Source of the DNA: Rhineura floridana
Lineage: Eukaryota > Chordata > Lepidosauria > Squamata > Rhineuridae
Direction of reading: 5' to 3'
Length of the DNA: 64,000 nt
NCBI RefSeq assembly: GCF_030035675.1
Contig: NC_084494.1
Location: 19,699,248 to 19,763,247 of the forward strand
The position numbers and the translations under genes are program-made. Positions 21,983 to 33,864 of the stretch are shown here, piece by piece (the stretch's first letter is position 1; the number at the start of each line of letters is the position of its first letter). The notes beneath the pieces were generated by a model. It worked only from the letters and a program-made list of their open reading frames with translations, was not told where the DNA came from and did no database searches.

Positions 21983-22106
21983 CAGTGGCAGCTGGTGGCT
22001 CCATGTCAGTGGGGCTGAGCAACCTTGAACAGCTTCTTGAAAGTTCGGACTAAAACCCGGAGCAGATTCCACTGCCCCACTGACATGGAGCCACCAGCTG
22101 CCTCTG
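21983..22106. mobile_element. hAT-type palindromic MITE (CAGTGGCAGCTGGTGG family)
   Basis: CAGTGGCAGCTGGTGGCTCC pairs with GGAGCCACCAGCTGCCTCTG. Flanks CTCTAGAT and TTCTAGTG share TCTAG, fitting the NTCTAGAN target preference of Charlie-like hATs. Confidence 0.85.
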
Positions 22107-22386
22107 TTCTAGTGGCTCCACACTGAGATGCAATGAATACCAAATGCTGAGGACAAACAGTCAGGGTGGGCTTTTGGTTGTGTGCCCTGCTTGTAAGCTT
22201 CCCAGATGCACCTGACTGGGCTCTGTTTGGAAAGGGAGGATTATTGAGCTACAAAGACCCTGTGTCTGTCCTAGCTGGGCTGAATCAGATGTTCAGATTA
22301 GAGTGAGCAGAAAGGGGCTGCATTTGGGGCACCAGGTAACTTCCTATGTAAGTCCACTGTGCATCCTCCATAGGGTTTCTTTAATG

Positions 22387-22508
22387 CAGGTGTGGAGAAC
22401 CTTTGACCTTCCAGATGTTGCTGAATGCCCATCATCCTTGGCCATGCTAGCTGGGGCTGATGTTGCAGTTCAGCAATATCTGGGGGGGCCAAAGGTTCCT
22501 TACACCTG
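22387..22508. mobile_element. hAT-type palindromic MITE
   Basis: CAGGTGTGGAGAACCTTTGA pairs with GGTTCCTTACACCTG. Flanks CTTTAATG and CTTGAGTG agree at six of eight bases. Confidence 0.8.
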
Positions 22509-22519
22509 CTTGAGTGCCT

Positions 22520-23170
22520 ATAAGACTCTAAATCTGACATAGCTCCATCTGTTTAAGCAGCTCCAGTTCCAAAGAGTCATCCATCAGTGGCAATAATAAC
22601 ACAAATACCTAATAACACAACTGTGACTCTTTTTGTTTGTTTGTTTTCTCCAGCCAATGCCGTTACTCGCTAACCAAAGAATGTTGTTTGCTTTAAACAA
22701 CATCCCTCCCTGTGGTGGAGAAAATGTGCGTTGACAAGTCAGGAAATTCCTGTGAATCACAAAAGCTGGACCTTGGCTGGGCTGCCTGCAGTTGTTGCAC
22801 AGGCTTCAGTCTAGGCAATTTAACCTTTATTAATGGAAGGAGTTACAGTGAGTGATCGTTTCTCCCCTCTGGATTTAACTGCACCGTTCGGACCTGAGTA
22901 TTCATTTTTATACATTTAAGACCAAGAAAGGGTTCTAAAAGCAGCCCTAAGTCTCTGGATAATTTGAAACACGTTTGCAAACAAGCTGAGAAACCCAATA
23001 AAGATTTTGGTTTATGGTGGAAAGGTGTTTGGAGCTGGAGCTGTGCCAGAGCTTCCTATGAACTTTCTAAAACATGCAAAGAACAACCTCCAGCAGGAAT
23101 GGGTAGATCAGCTAATTTGAGGTCCAGCAAAGCCTGTCTTGGCTCAGGAGGATCCCAGAATGAGTCTTGG
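22520..23170. other. No recognised feature
   Basis: No exon or known repeat was identified. Confidence 0.4.
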
Positions 23171-23171
23171 C

Positions 23172-23292
23172 TCATAAGAATATAAGCAGAGCCGTGCTGG
23201 ATCAGGCCAGTGACCCATCTTGTCCAGCATACTGTTCTCACGGTGGCCAACAAGATCCCTATGGGAGGCCGGCAAGCAGGACCTGAGGCTCA
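23172..23292 (-). mobile_element. CR1-like LINE 3' UTR fragment
   Basis: CATAAGAATATAAGCAGAGC, GTGCTGGATCAGGCCAGTGA and GCAAGCAGGACCTGAGG, antisense, as in the element at 12519. Confidence 0.8.
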
Positions 23293-23342
23293 AGTTCTAA
23301 ACCCCATTTGCACACTTATATGCTGGCAAACTTGCACAAGGA

Positions 23343-24827
23343 CAGGGCTTCCCAAAGTATGGTCTGTGAGCTTCATTTAGGTGTTCTGTGGTGGCGACTC
23401 TATGGAATGGCAGAGCTATGTGTGTGAAGAACCAGTGCAGTCAAATTCTGCCCCTTTTTACCCCAAAACCTCAGAAGTTGCAGCTTCAGCACATTTTACT
23501 TTGAAGTCAGCTTCACACAGACTTCAGAACCGATTGGCCATCAACCCCGTTGCTACTCTGGGGATGTCCCATGGAAACGCTTTGCTGTAGGCTCAGGCAG
23601 ATATAGTGATTGGCCCAATGGTTTGTTGTGGGCGGTCCTAAAAGGTCTGACATCAGTAGTGGGAAAGGGAGATGGGTCCAGCTGAGGGCAAGTATGTTTC
23701 AAACCCCAGCCAGACAAAATGGTCTCGCTGCTTTTGAAACAACTAATGTGTCCGTAGCCTAAGAGAGACCACATTCCAGAGAAAGAGAGTGACTCAGGGG
23801 TTATCCACACAGGAGCCTAACTTTGTACTAAAGAAGCTGCTTTTACCATCGCAACAGCTTTTCAAGGTCCACACTTCTTGCTCAATGGTAGCTTCCAATC
23901 CGCTGTTTTCCTTTCACACAAGTAGGCGTTCCTCTGGAAAGGCTTAGTAACGCTATTTCCTTGTGGCCCTGCCCCCAATTTTACGTGTTTATTCCCTCCA
24001 GAGTATCTATATTACTAATGGAGAAGGGGCAGCTGTTTGTTTCTTTCTCTGTATAATTTTGATATGTTTTATTGTTTTAATATTTTATAGTGCTGGTCTT
24101 TGAGGGTAATAAATGATTGACTGATTAAGTAAGGGAGGGTTTTTTGTCAGTTTCATTGTTTCTTGTCAATTGCACGCCTCAGGCTGAAGCTGGAGAGCAT
24201 TGGGGTGCAATTGACATGAAACTGTATGAAACTGATTAGAGGGGGGAGTGAGTGAAAGGCAAAGTAGGCAGGGGCTGCTGCAGCTTTTGCCGATGGTAGA
24301 GAGAGAGGGAGCGGGCAATGGGGCATAAGAGAGCCTGCCCACTAAAAAAAATCAAAGCAAAGCATCTACATGGAGGAGCACAGAAAAGCTGAGATGGTTT
24401 TTCCTTTCTGCATTATAATTGGATTGGGTTGATATGGATTTAAAGAGGAAAACTGTGTTTTAGTTTCTACTTGCCTGCAACGTCATGTGAATCATGCAAA
24501 TTACAGAGGGATGCAAGTAGCACCAGACACACACTAAATCGCCATGTGGATGAGCCCTCAGAGTTACACTGAACATTGAAGGACTTTGTTTAACCCTACA
24601 GGCACATCCATTGCATTAAAATATATTATTTTTTATTGTTGCTTTTTATTTCTTAATTTTATTTTATTAAAATTTGAATTCCATATAATTTAAAAATACT
24701 TTAGTATCTAGTACAGCACATTACAGTTGCTGAACAACAGGGCAGAAAAATTGTTTAAGTGGTCCAATCAAGACCCTCTGCAATTTCCAAGTGGTGCGAA
24801 GCCAGGGGTGGAGTTTGGGAATCACTG
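23343..24827 (-). mobile_element. hAT element (CAGTGGTTCCCAAAC family) with a nested DNA element
   Basis: The left end CAGGGCTTCCCAAAGTATGG and the right end GAGTTTGGGAATCACTG match the family in antisense. Flanks CACAAGGA (23335-23342) and CACTGGGA (24828-24835) agree at six of eight bases. Roughly 720 bases remain when the insertion at 23794-24559 is set aside. Confidence 0.75.
23794..24559. mobile_element. DNA element with GGGGTTATCCACACAGG ends, nested
   Basis: The left end AGGGGTTATCCACACAGG pairs with the right end CCATGTGGATGAGCCCT. Flanks AGAGTGAC and AGAGTTAC are an 8-base duplication with one change. Part of its right half also matches 27430-27530 in the opposite orientation. Confidence 0.75.
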
Positions 24828-24829
24828 CA

Positions 24830-25540
24830 CTGGGAGATAGGAGTCAATAGCTCAGTTAGATGGCTCTCTTCTTTGTGAAATGTCAGCTGCACACGTGTGC
24901 GGTTTGCTTTATTAAAAATTCTGCCAGTATCTTAGCTCAGCTTAAAATGAACCTCTGGTAGATGATAACAATAGTCTGTAAGCTCTACTCAAGTGAGCAG
25001 GGCTAAAATGCTGCAGTCTGGAATGGCAGGGCCAAGCTGGAGGTTTTGTTTTTGTCCTTTTGTGCCTGCTGAACAGCACTGGAACAAGGCTATATATTGG
25101 AAGAACATGGGAAGAAAATGGAGGGGGAGGGGGAGGGATTCTTTTGTGATGATCATCATGAAAACTTGTTTTGTTCATTTCATCTGTGTCCTGGGAGAGA
25201 TCCATGTAGCAGCCTCCCCAGAGACCAAACATGCCCTAGGACTGGGCTTCCTTTCTGTTGACATCTTGACTTATGACCGTTGATGCATCATTTCGCTTCT
25301 GTCATAGTCGCCCCAGAGAATTCTCTGATCTTGGTGTGTCTCACTGGGGTGGAAATAGGGGGTGATGGCAGAAGAACTTGGACATAGGTGGTGGTGGGGA
25401 ACTCCCTAAATCACAAAGCAAAACTCGACACTGGAAAATGCTGGCTCCACCCTGCTGGGGCTCTGTATGACATTGTATATTTTGAGGATAAACCTACTGA
25501 GTCACATTGAGCTAAATAGCATCAGTCTATTGCAGCTAAA
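24830..25540. other. No recognised feature
   Basis: No exon or known repeat was identified. Confidence 0.4.
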
Positions 25541-25542
25541 AG

Positions 25543-25625
25543 GACAAAGACTCTTATGGCACCCAAAGACTAACAAGCAGAAACTCTTGTGGACTGGAAC
25601 TCGCTTCATCAGATGCACAAAGTGC
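25543..25625. repeat. Fragment of the CATCAGATGCA repeat family
   Basis: CTCTTATGGCACCCAAAGAC and TCGCTTCATCAGATGCAC. See also 2565 and 56196. Confidence 0.5.
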
Positions 25626-25884
25626 TATTTGCCTGCCCCCCCCTAGTTAGGGAAAAAGTGTAACCAGTAGCCATGAAATGAGGTATACCATCTGTCACAT
25701 TCCCATGAAAAGCTCAAATGTGTGAGATAAGCACAGAGCCTGTGCAACTGCAATCATTGTTAATAACACAGTCTTCCAAGCTAACAGCTGTATCTGAAAG
25801 CAACATAAAACTTACTGTGTGGGCAGAGAATTAGCAGTTAGGAATGAAGTTGATTCTTTTAAAGGAAATGGCATATGTGGTCAG

Positions 25885-26080
25885 GTTGCCAGTTCTTCCC
25901 CTCACAGAGCTACACTTCTCAGAGTGGTTTAACAATCAGTCCCTCTTCCCAGGGAACTCTGGGAATTGTAGCTCTGTGAGGGGAATAGGGGGTCTCCTAA
26001 CAGCTCTCAGCACCCTTCACAAACTACAGTCCTAGGATTCTTTGGGGGGGGGGAGCCATGATTGTTTAAAGTGCTTTTGT
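25885..26080. mobile_element. Palindromic DNA element (CCATCTGCACT family)
   Basis: TTCCCAGGGAACTCTGGGAA, GTAGCTCTGTGAGGGGAATA and ACAAACTACAGTCCTAGG, as in 1880-2209. Confidence 0.65.
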
Positions 26081-26299
26081 GATTCTGCTTTTGGAGCAAA
26101 GTCTGCTTTTGGAGTCTGTGGGGATGGAGAGAGATACCACCTCCTCCACCTCTCTGGTGCTGGCAGTTGTCCGTGGGATTCCCAGTGAGGCCCAGAGTCT
26201 GCCTTGGGGACTGTGAGTGTGCTATTATTAGCCACTGTTTATTTGGACAAAGCATGTTGCTTGTCAGAAATGTCTTTGCAAAGGCTGCAAGGATAACAC

Positions 26300-26909
26300 C
26301 CGGGTCATAAAGGACTTGGATGGGGACATACAAAGCATGCTTACCAAATATGCAGATGATACAAAATTGGGGGGCATAGCTAATACCACGGAAGACAGAA
26401 ACAAAATTCAAAGGGACCTTGATAGGCTGGAGCATTGGGCTGAAAACAACAGAATGAAATTCAACAGGGATAAATGCAAAGTTCTACACTTAGGAAAAAG
26501 AAACAAAATGTACAATTATAAGATGGGGGATACTTGGCTCAGTAGTACGACATGTGAGAAGGATCTTGGAATTGTTGTTGATCACAAGCTGAATATGAGC
26601 CAGCAGTGCAATGTGGCTGCAAAAAAGGCAAATGCTATATTAGGCTACATTAACAAAAGTATAGTTTCCAAATCACGTGACATACTAGTTCCCCTCTATT
26701 CAGCACTGGTTAGGCCTCATCTTGAATACTGCGTCCAGTTCTGGTCTCCGCACTTCAAGAAGGATGCAGACAAACTGGAATGGGTTCAGAGGAGGGCAAC
26801 AAAGATGATCAGGGGACTGGAAACCAAGCCCTATGAGGAGAGACTGAAAGAAGTGGGGATATTTAGCCTGGAGAAAAGAAGACTGAGGGGAGATATGATA
26901 GTACTCTTC
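26300..26909 (+). mobile_element. CR1 LINE, RT C-terminal half, both ends cut
   Basis: Open frame with [43 protein letters not shown] and [20 protein letters not shown]. It is closer to bird-type CR1 than to the LINE at 12519. It stops at about 26909 without a CR1 3' tail. Confidence 0.92.
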
Positions 26910-27425
26910 TGTCAATTACTTAGCTCAGACCTGGGAGGAACATATACATTTAATGCGCAAACCAGGAACAATGAACTCATTCCAGCTTTGTGATGCTTGA
27001 GTCACGCTGCCTGATCCCAAAAGACCATTTTATGCTGAGGCAAAATGGTAAACGGTACTTGTTCAAGCACATTCGTGGTGAATGAAATAGAGAAACTGAA
27101 GCACTTAATGAGCACCAAGGGTCTTGTTTTTCTTGTGTTGGGTTCAAATAAATGTTTCAGTTGCATAAGGAAAACCAGTTGCATTCTAGAGAAGTGTGTT
27201 TCTGAGTAATGGGCAAAGAGGGCTTATCTGTCTCTCATTGCCATCATTAATCATTTCTCTCTTTGGAACATCAGTCCCTTTGGTTTTTCTTTTAATAGCT
27301 TTGAACCTGATTCTAGTCTCAGCAGTGCTCCTGCAACTCTAAAATTGCTTTGCTGGAATTTGTGGGGAGGCTCTAGATTTTAACAGATGTATGACCAAGA
27401 GCTGAGTCTGCCCTGTTGCTGAGCT
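26910..27425. other. No recognised feature
   Basis: No exon or known repeat was identified. Confidence 0.4.
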
Positions 27426-27429
27426 TTAA

Positions 27430-27700
27430 CCTGGGGCCCGTTCACACGGCGACTTACTGTGAGATTGGTGCTACTTGCATCCACGTTTGATTCACATGGT
27501 TCACATGATGTTGCAGGCAAAGAGAACCTAGGATGCAGTTTTCCCCTTTAAATCTGCTGCCCTGGGCTCCTGCTGGGAGGAAGGGCGGGATATCAATCAA
27601 TCAGTCAATCAATCAATCAATTAATTAATCTGCATTAAACCAATCTGGGGATAATGCAAAAAGTGAAAGAAAAACTGTCTCCACTTCGCAGCTTTACTCG
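27430..27700. mobile_element. DNA element piece interrupted by a SINE/L2-type tail
   Basis: GGGCCCGTTCACACGGCGAC and GATGTTGCAGGCAAAGAGAA match the inverse of 24420-24555. A tail GAGGAAGGGCGGGATATC with an (ATCA)n run (27592-27632) is set inside it. Confidence 0.55.
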
Positions 27701-27734
27701 ATGTTTGCTTCAACGTTTTTTGCTGGGAGGGTGG

Positions 27735-27832
27735 ATCCTCGCTTTCAGATGCCACTGCCAGTCAGTGCATACAGTACTGAGCTAGATGGACCAACCGTCT
27801 GACTTGGTATAAGGCAGCTCCCTGTGTTCTTA
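27735..27832 (+). mobile_element. tRNA-Ala-like SINE, 3' half
   Basis: CCACTGCCAGTCAGTGCATA, GCTAGATGGACCAACCGTCT and GGTATAAGGCAGCTCCC. Confidence 0.75.
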
Positions 27833-27973
27833 TAACTCAACCACAGAGTAGTTAGTCTCACCCTGTACCTAAAGATAAAGTACTGCGGTAGTCAAGTAAC
27901 TCATTCAGCACATATCACAGTGGATGCGGATCTCATTTTTTCATTCAGTACAAACAATTGGTTCCCATAAGAT

Positions 27974-28078
27974 CAGGGGTAGGGAACCTTTGACCCTTCA
28001 GATGCTACTGAATTACAGCTCCCATCAGCCCTGGATGGTTTAGCTTGGCAACATCTGGAGGGCCAGAGGTTCACCTGT
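27974..28078. mobile_element. hAT-type palindromic MITE
   Basis: CAGGGGTAGGGAACCTTTGA pairs with CCAGAGGTTCACCTG. Both flanks read CATAAGAT (27966-27973, 28079-28086), a perfect 8-base duplication if one extra T belongs to the element. Confidence 0.85.
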
Positions 28079-28139
28079 CATAAGATGGCAATACATACCC
28101 AGTCGGGCCTATGGACAAAAAAATAAAAATAAGAAGAGG

Positions 28140-28229
28140 GTGCAGATTATTCTGCCAGTCTGCGTCAAGAATGCTAAGCTAGATGGACCAATGGCCTGAC
28201 TTGGTATAAAGCAGTTTCCTATATTCTTT
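28140..28229 (+). mobile_element. tRNA-Ala-like SINE, 3' part
   Basis: GCTAGATGGACCAATGGCCT and GGTATAAAGCAGTTTCC. Confidence 0.7.
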
Positions 28230-28286
28230 TTTCTGCCTCATCAAGAACTGAACCAAGATCACCCATTCCTGTGGTTTCTTTTTTTC

Positions 28287-28594
28287 AGAAGGGAAAGAAG
28301 TGTGTGCTGAACCCAAAGCCCCACCGGGCAATCCACTTTGAGTTCATGGGCTGCATCAGTGCCCTCTCTTACTGGCCCAAATTCTGTGGCAGCTGCATGG
28401 GCTGCTGCACTCCACATGCCACCAGCACAGTGAACAAGGAATTCCAGTGTCCGGAGGGAGACTCTTGTATGTGTAAGATTATGGTAATCAGATCCTGATC
28501 CTGCCACTTTCTCTGCCCTGCAGACACCATTATCTTCCTGGCCGTCTACCACTGGCACGTGATTGGGGACCACATCATGCTAGAGGGGCAGTAG
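28287..28594 (+). pseudogene. CCN-family C-terminal cystine-knot exon, broken
   Basis: CCN proteins (CCN1-6) are secreted matricellular factors ending in a cystine-knot domain. Plus-strand codons read KGKKCVLNPKPHRAIHFEF, then GCISALSYWPKFCGSCMG, CCTPHATSTVNKEFQCPEG and IMVIRS. An in-frame TGA (28496-28498) sits where the family has a cysteine, and SCHFLCPADTIIFLAVYHW, HVIGD and a stop at 28592-28594 follow. Spacing of the knot cysteines fits CCN2 best from memory, including the short IF..Y..GD end. The match starts right after TTTTTTTCAG, and CCN genes have an exon boundary here, so this could be a relic exon of a once-spliced gene and not a retrocopy. No other CCN exon was found nearby. Confidence 0.8.
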
Positions 28595-28784
28595 TGCCTC
28601 GCCATCCTGCCTATGTAATGCCAGCCGGTGAATGTGGCAGTCAAAGTTTGCCTGGATGCTTCTGCTGCAGACACTTTGGAGAAGCAGAGGCTGATAGAGG
28701 ACAATCTCAGTCCACCACAGGTAGACCAGAAGGCATGCGAGCCCAGGTACTACGAGGTCCTCTGTGGCTGTGTTCAACTTTATC

Positions 28785-28945
28785 AGACCCAAGACCACCT
28801 TTAACCCTAACCTAATTTGGGGGATCCATTTCTTAATCTTTTTTTACCATATATTTGTACAACAATAGTGCAGCTGATGTGACCCACCATAGATCAGGAT
28901 GTGACCTGGTAGCGGGTCATGACCCACCAGTTGCTCTGTGGTGCA
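28785..28945. mobile_element. hAT-type fragment
   Basis: TCAGACCCAAGACCACCTTT and GGTAGCGGGTCATGACCCAC resemble the element at 3325-3515 in antisense. Confidence 0.4.
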
Positions 28946-28949
28946 ATCG

Positions 28950-29870
28950 CACATATGTGATATTTAATATTCTAGGGCTGAGGCTGACTGACATATCTGG
29001 TTCTGCACCAAACAAAACCTCATCTGAAGCCTCAGATCCAAACATAATTCTCTTTATCAAATGCCAAATGAATTCTGATCCAGCTCTATGAACTAACAGC
29101 TGCTGATAATGTGCTAACTTCTGGCAATTTTCATCAAACCGTACACACTACAGCCCCTCAGTTCCCATGATCCCTTTCTCCTTTCTACCGCTATTGTCTG
29201 GCCAGCACAGCAGAACACATTGCCTTGTACTCCGAATGCAACATTTCCAAGAATTGAAATGGAACTAGGACATGTGGCTAGTGCAACATCACATAAGCAT
29301 GCATCCAATCCATCACCCCTGGCTTTAATTAGCCTTGTTTTAGACCAGCTGATCTGAGCATGAATCCAGCTGGAAAATATTAGCTGTCTACGACACAGGT
29401 TCCTCTCACCACAGGTACTGAAAACCGGATGCACAAACTAGAGGCAAAGGAAAAGTATTGAACTATAAAAGACATCCAATCGATATCTACCACCTAAGAT
29501 AATCTGGCCTGCAAGAGATCACTGAGTTGAACATCCTATTTTTAGGCACAGAATTCCATGTAATATGCCATTTTGAAGATGTGTGTATAAATACCATGGG
29601 AATTATTTTTAAAGCCTTGGTATACTTACTAATAAAAGCACTTTTGTTGTTGTTGTGGGTTTATTTTTTTCTCTTCTGCTGTTTGCTTTTCTCCTTAATT
29701 TTTTAATAACTTCTTGCTACCTGACTTAGAAGAGTCGTATTAAGAGAGCAATGCTATATCAGCAATCTTGTGTGAAATAAGCCACTGGTTTTAGGCCCAG
29801 TTGCTTGGCACTGATTGGAGAACTGGACTTAAAAAGGGGGAGCAACATAGATGTCAGTGGTGGCTCTTTC
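28950..29870. other. No recognised feature
   Basis: No exon or known repeat was identified. A GTT run at 29644-29657 is the only simple repeat. Confidence 0.4.
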
Positions 29871-29879
29871 TTTTCCAAA

Positions 29880-30760
29880 CTTTTATTTTTAAAACAACAA
29901 CAAACATTATAACTTCTAAATGCTAAAGAAAACACATGATGCTTGATAATTGACAAAAGCAAAACTTACAAAAATAATTTAGGTGGGATTACAGATTGTT
30001 TATAACTTAAAATCTATCAACGGACCTTACAGGTTAGTATAGGGAGAACAGAGAGGGCCTGTCCATGCGAAGAACTGCAGTTCATCTTCCCACAAACCCA
30101 AACCAATTAAAAGATCAACCTATCCCAATCATTACATAATGGTGGAGGATGCCTCATGGCATCAGGACCTGTAGATTACTCAGTAAAGAGATACCAAACA
30201 GCATAATGATTTCTTGGTTTTGATTTAATGTTCAAACATTATTGGTCAATTTTTCAAGCAAGGCAATATTCCAAAGTTGGTCATGCCATCTATCCATAGC
30301 AAATCTATTTGCGTCCTTCCAGTGATGTGCAATTGCGAGTCTGGTGGCAATCAACATCAAGTATCGACTCTTTAAATGGCAGAGTTTCATTCCCGTTCAT
30401 AAAAACAGAAGACAAGCATAATTCTAGAGCTATATAGTACAGTAATCAGTTTCAAATTAAGGAAACTTCATGTAAGACCAAGTCCCAAAGAGCTTCTACC
30501 ATTGGACATTCCCACCACAAATGTCACAGCATGCAATGGAATGCATATCCCCACAGCATAATTGAGAGCCCTGACCTGTTGTCCTAAAAAGGCATACAGG
30601 AGTATAATACCGGCAGTGTAATATTTTGAGGGCATTTCCCTGAATACCTGCAGATATGGTGCAAAGGCAGTTGCCCTGCCCCAAGTTATTCCAACTAGTG
30701 TCCCCCTGTTATCATGCTCCCAAGCCATCTTCTATGAGATAGGCCTGTAGGTCTGGTGTT
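29880..30760 (-). mobile_element. L1-type LINE, ORF2 C-terminus and 3' UTR
   Basis: Minus-strand codons LKILHCRYYTPVCLF followed by CGDMHSIACCDICGGNVQWW match the L1 ORF2 C-terminal pattern (RWYYTPVRL...C...H.WW.C). An AT-rich 3' part runs to about 29880. Many breaks; old. Confidence 0.7.
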
Positions 30761-31860
30761 AGGAGGGTATCATAGGCCTTTAGAGAAGCCCTGAGCAAAC
30801 AGCACCAGGCCCTCAAATTGGGTTAGTGATCTACAGTATCTGACTGTTCTTTGACTGCAGGATCCTTCAGGAAGCCAAGAGGTGGGTGAATTTTCTGAGA
30901 TTATTTTGATATCATTTCCTGTCACAGGGATTCCAGTCAGTGGTGGCCCTTTCTGAGGTTCTGGGCCCAAGAAATTGCCTGAAGGTGCTGCACACAGGTT
31001 CCAGGCTTGGCTCTTAATGCACATCTATGCAAACTATTTAAAAAAAAATTAAGGGTGTTCTCCCTCCAAAATATGCCCCAAAGCAGAAGAGAGACAGTGG
31101 CATTCCAGGAACAGTCAACTCCCTTCAGAAAGCCAAAGTCCCTGATGCTGAGCAACGAATAGCCACAGACCAGATGCGCAAAGCAGCAGCCAGTGAGTGT
31201 GGTCAGAATGTCAGAGGGGCTTTATGGAAGTTTAGCAGCTTCTGGAGTCCACTCATCATCACATCTAACTATAGAGGGCTCATCCCTCTGCCAGTCCTTT
31301 ATAGGAGACGCTGTACCTCCATTCAGCCATCTGGGTGAATCTCTGATGACAAGGGGCCACGAGACATCCAGGGCTGGCTTGCACAGTAAAGAACCAATTG
31401 ACTTGTCCTGCGTGCAGACTAAATACAGTAGCTTATCAAAGAATCATATTTCCTGGCAATAGCTTACCGAGGAATGCAGGAGTATGTTATGCTTTGATCT
31501 TAGGAAGATGTCTGCTCAGTTCATCCTTACTGGATAAGGGCATTTCCAGCCTCTCAATATTTTGCAAGAGGGATTCAAGCGGATACTGGAATGTTAGCTT
31601 TGCACCATTAAAGTGGATTAAAGCACTGTTACCCTAGCACAACAAATCCACTTTTTAAAACAAAAACAAACTTTTTTGCAGTTTGGAAAGTGATGGGGAA
31701 ATGTCTTGAACACTCTGGGATGAACGAGTAAGCACCCTGCAAACAAATCAGGATGAACATAGGATGAATACTCATTGTTGTATACCCACCCCATAAACAA
31801 CAGAGTCTAACCAACGTGCAAGGTTTGTGCAAGCAAATCAGGATGAATGCTGAAAAACTG
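30761..31860. other. No recognised feature
   Basis: Open frames of up to 89 codons are present but none resembles a known protein. Confidence 0.4.
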
Positions 31861-31867
31861 GGTCATT

Positions 31868-32390
31868 ATTATTATTATTATTATACCCCGCCATTTTTCC
31901 AAAACTGGAACTCATGGCGGCTTCCAGATAAAAAATACATATAATTAAAAACATACAAAGTCTACATTAAAATAAGATTAAACTATTTCCAATATTAAAA
32001 CCATACACACATATAGCTAAAAAAGTTCAAACTAGTTTAAAAATGATATAATAGACATTAGCAATGCAGCACCCTTCACGCCCTATCCTTAGCCTTCAAT
32101 TCCAAAGTCTTGTTGGAATAGGAAGGTCTTTGCTTGTCCGCGGAAGGACTGCAAAGAGGGGGTCATTCTTACCTCCCTAGGAAGGGAATTCCAAAGCCTA
32201 GGGGCAGCCACTGAGAAGGCCCTCTCACGCGTCCCCACTAGTCGTACTTGAGAAGATGTGGGTATTGAGAGAAGGGCCTCTCCTGAGGATCTCAGGGGCC
32301 GGGCAGGCTCATACAGGGAGATACGGTCTGATAAATAGCCTGGACCTAAGCCGTATAGAGCTTTATAGGGTCATCTGGCAGAGCCCTAAG
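31868..32390 (-). mobile_element. L2 LINE, ORF2 C-terminus and 3' end
   Basis: Minus-strand codons [51 protein letters not shown] and TFLFQQDF, then a tail ending in an (AAT)n run at 31868-31883. One of the better preserved L2 copies. Confidence 0.9.
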
Positions 32391-32420
32391 ATATGCCAGG
32401 TGTTCTGCTTTTAGTTAAGG

Positions 32421-32558
32421 CAGCCTTTCCCAACCAGTGTGCCTCCAGATGTTGTTGGACCACAACTCCCATCAGCCTCAGTCAGGATTGCCAATGGTCA
32501 GGAAAGATGGAAATTGTGGTCCAACAACATCTGGAGGCACACTGCTTGGGAAAGGCTG
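32421..32558. mobile_element. hAT-type palindromic MITE (CAGCCTTTCCCAACC family)
   Basis: 138 bases, CAGCCTTTCCCAACCAGTGT pairing with CTTGGGAAAGGCTG. Flanks AGTTAAGG (32413-32420) and AGTTAAGG (32559-32566) are a perfect 8-base duplication. Confidence 0.95.
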
Positions 32559-32566
32559 AGTTAAGG

Positions 32567-33860
32567 GAAGAGAGAAATGGATTTCAGTCTTCCTTTCCTC
32601 CTCTTTCCCTCTTTTCTGATAGACCAGTGCTGCTGGCTCCCATCTGCAACCCAAGTCTACCTCCTCCTGCCCACTGATGTCATTGCCATGGACTATTAGC
32701 TTGCCTCCCTCTCTCTGTGCTCAGCCAACACCGCCTCCTGGGGAAATAGAGAAGACAAAGTGTGCAGAGCATGTCACTCTTTCTCTTGTGCTTGCTCACT
32801 TGGAGAGAGCTGGTGAACAGGAAGCAATAGCCAGGAGGAACAAAAGCACAGTGCCAAGGATCCAGGGCTTGGCAGTGACTGGGCCCCCATCTGGGGCATG
32901 GGCCTTGGCAGGTGCCTGGCAAAGCCAACACCTGGGACCAGCTCTGTGTTAGACTTTCAGCTGTCATACAGCCCGTCAGTGTCACTAAGTGCTCTGGTTA
33001 GTGAATAATCCACTGACTTCTGGATACCCAGAACACCCCACCCATAGCCAGTCTTTTGAGAAATAAAATCACAGTGATCTGGCCAACAGAACAGCTTATT
33101 GCTTTGTTAGTTGGTGGGGCTGGTATAGTGAAAGCAACCCTTTTCTGTCCAGTGAATCCGTGCTCACTCATTGGCTGCAAACATAATGGGATATCTTTGA
33201 CTATTTCATATTCTGCAACTGGCTAACTATTCCTTCCTTCCTTCCTGGTTGCGGAAAAGGCTGTTTCTGAGCCTAGCACATACCCTGGTTAGGAAACAAT
33301 AACTTTTTCCCACCAGCACCTCCCTTTATATTTATATTTCGCTTTTTACCCCAGCTGTTATTGGTGTGTTTCAGTGTGCATGGCTGTTGTGTTCATGTTC
33401 TGTTTTTTGTGGGATTTTTTTTTTTTTGCTAGCCACAGAGGAGTCCATGGCCATCCTAAGAAGGAAAGGCACCAGTGTACTGCAAACACACCTAGAGATG
33501 CACAGGAATAGAAGACAAATGAAACCAAAGCAAGTTCTTACGGGAACCTGCCTGGTTCAGAATCCTTGGAAGGTTTTTGTTTTACTTTTCATTAGAGACT
33601 TTGGTCCCTAGGTGGCAGTGTGCACCTCACTAATTAGAGCAAAAGGCCCATCAAAGAGAGGAGTTGCCTTCTTTAAGTGTTTTAAGTGTTCAAAGCTTAG
33701 TGCCGCAAACACTTCCCTAGGAAGAAGTCTTGAACTTAATGTGACTTACTTGCATAGAATTGTGCCAATTACGGCCCTGCTATTAACAAGGTGATGCAAC
33801 CTGTTCCAGGTGGCACTGGTGTGTGTGGAACTGGTGTTTGAATGGTGTGGTGAGACTTTT
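32567..33860. other. No recognised feature
   Basis: No exon or known repeat was identified. A poly(T) run lies near 33415-33427. Confidence 0.4.
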
Positions 33861-33864
33861 TAAA

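Noticed and set aside
28594-28800. Continuation of the CCN-like coding region
   Set aside because: After the family-like stop the plus-strand peptide has no similarity to CCN or other proteins I know.
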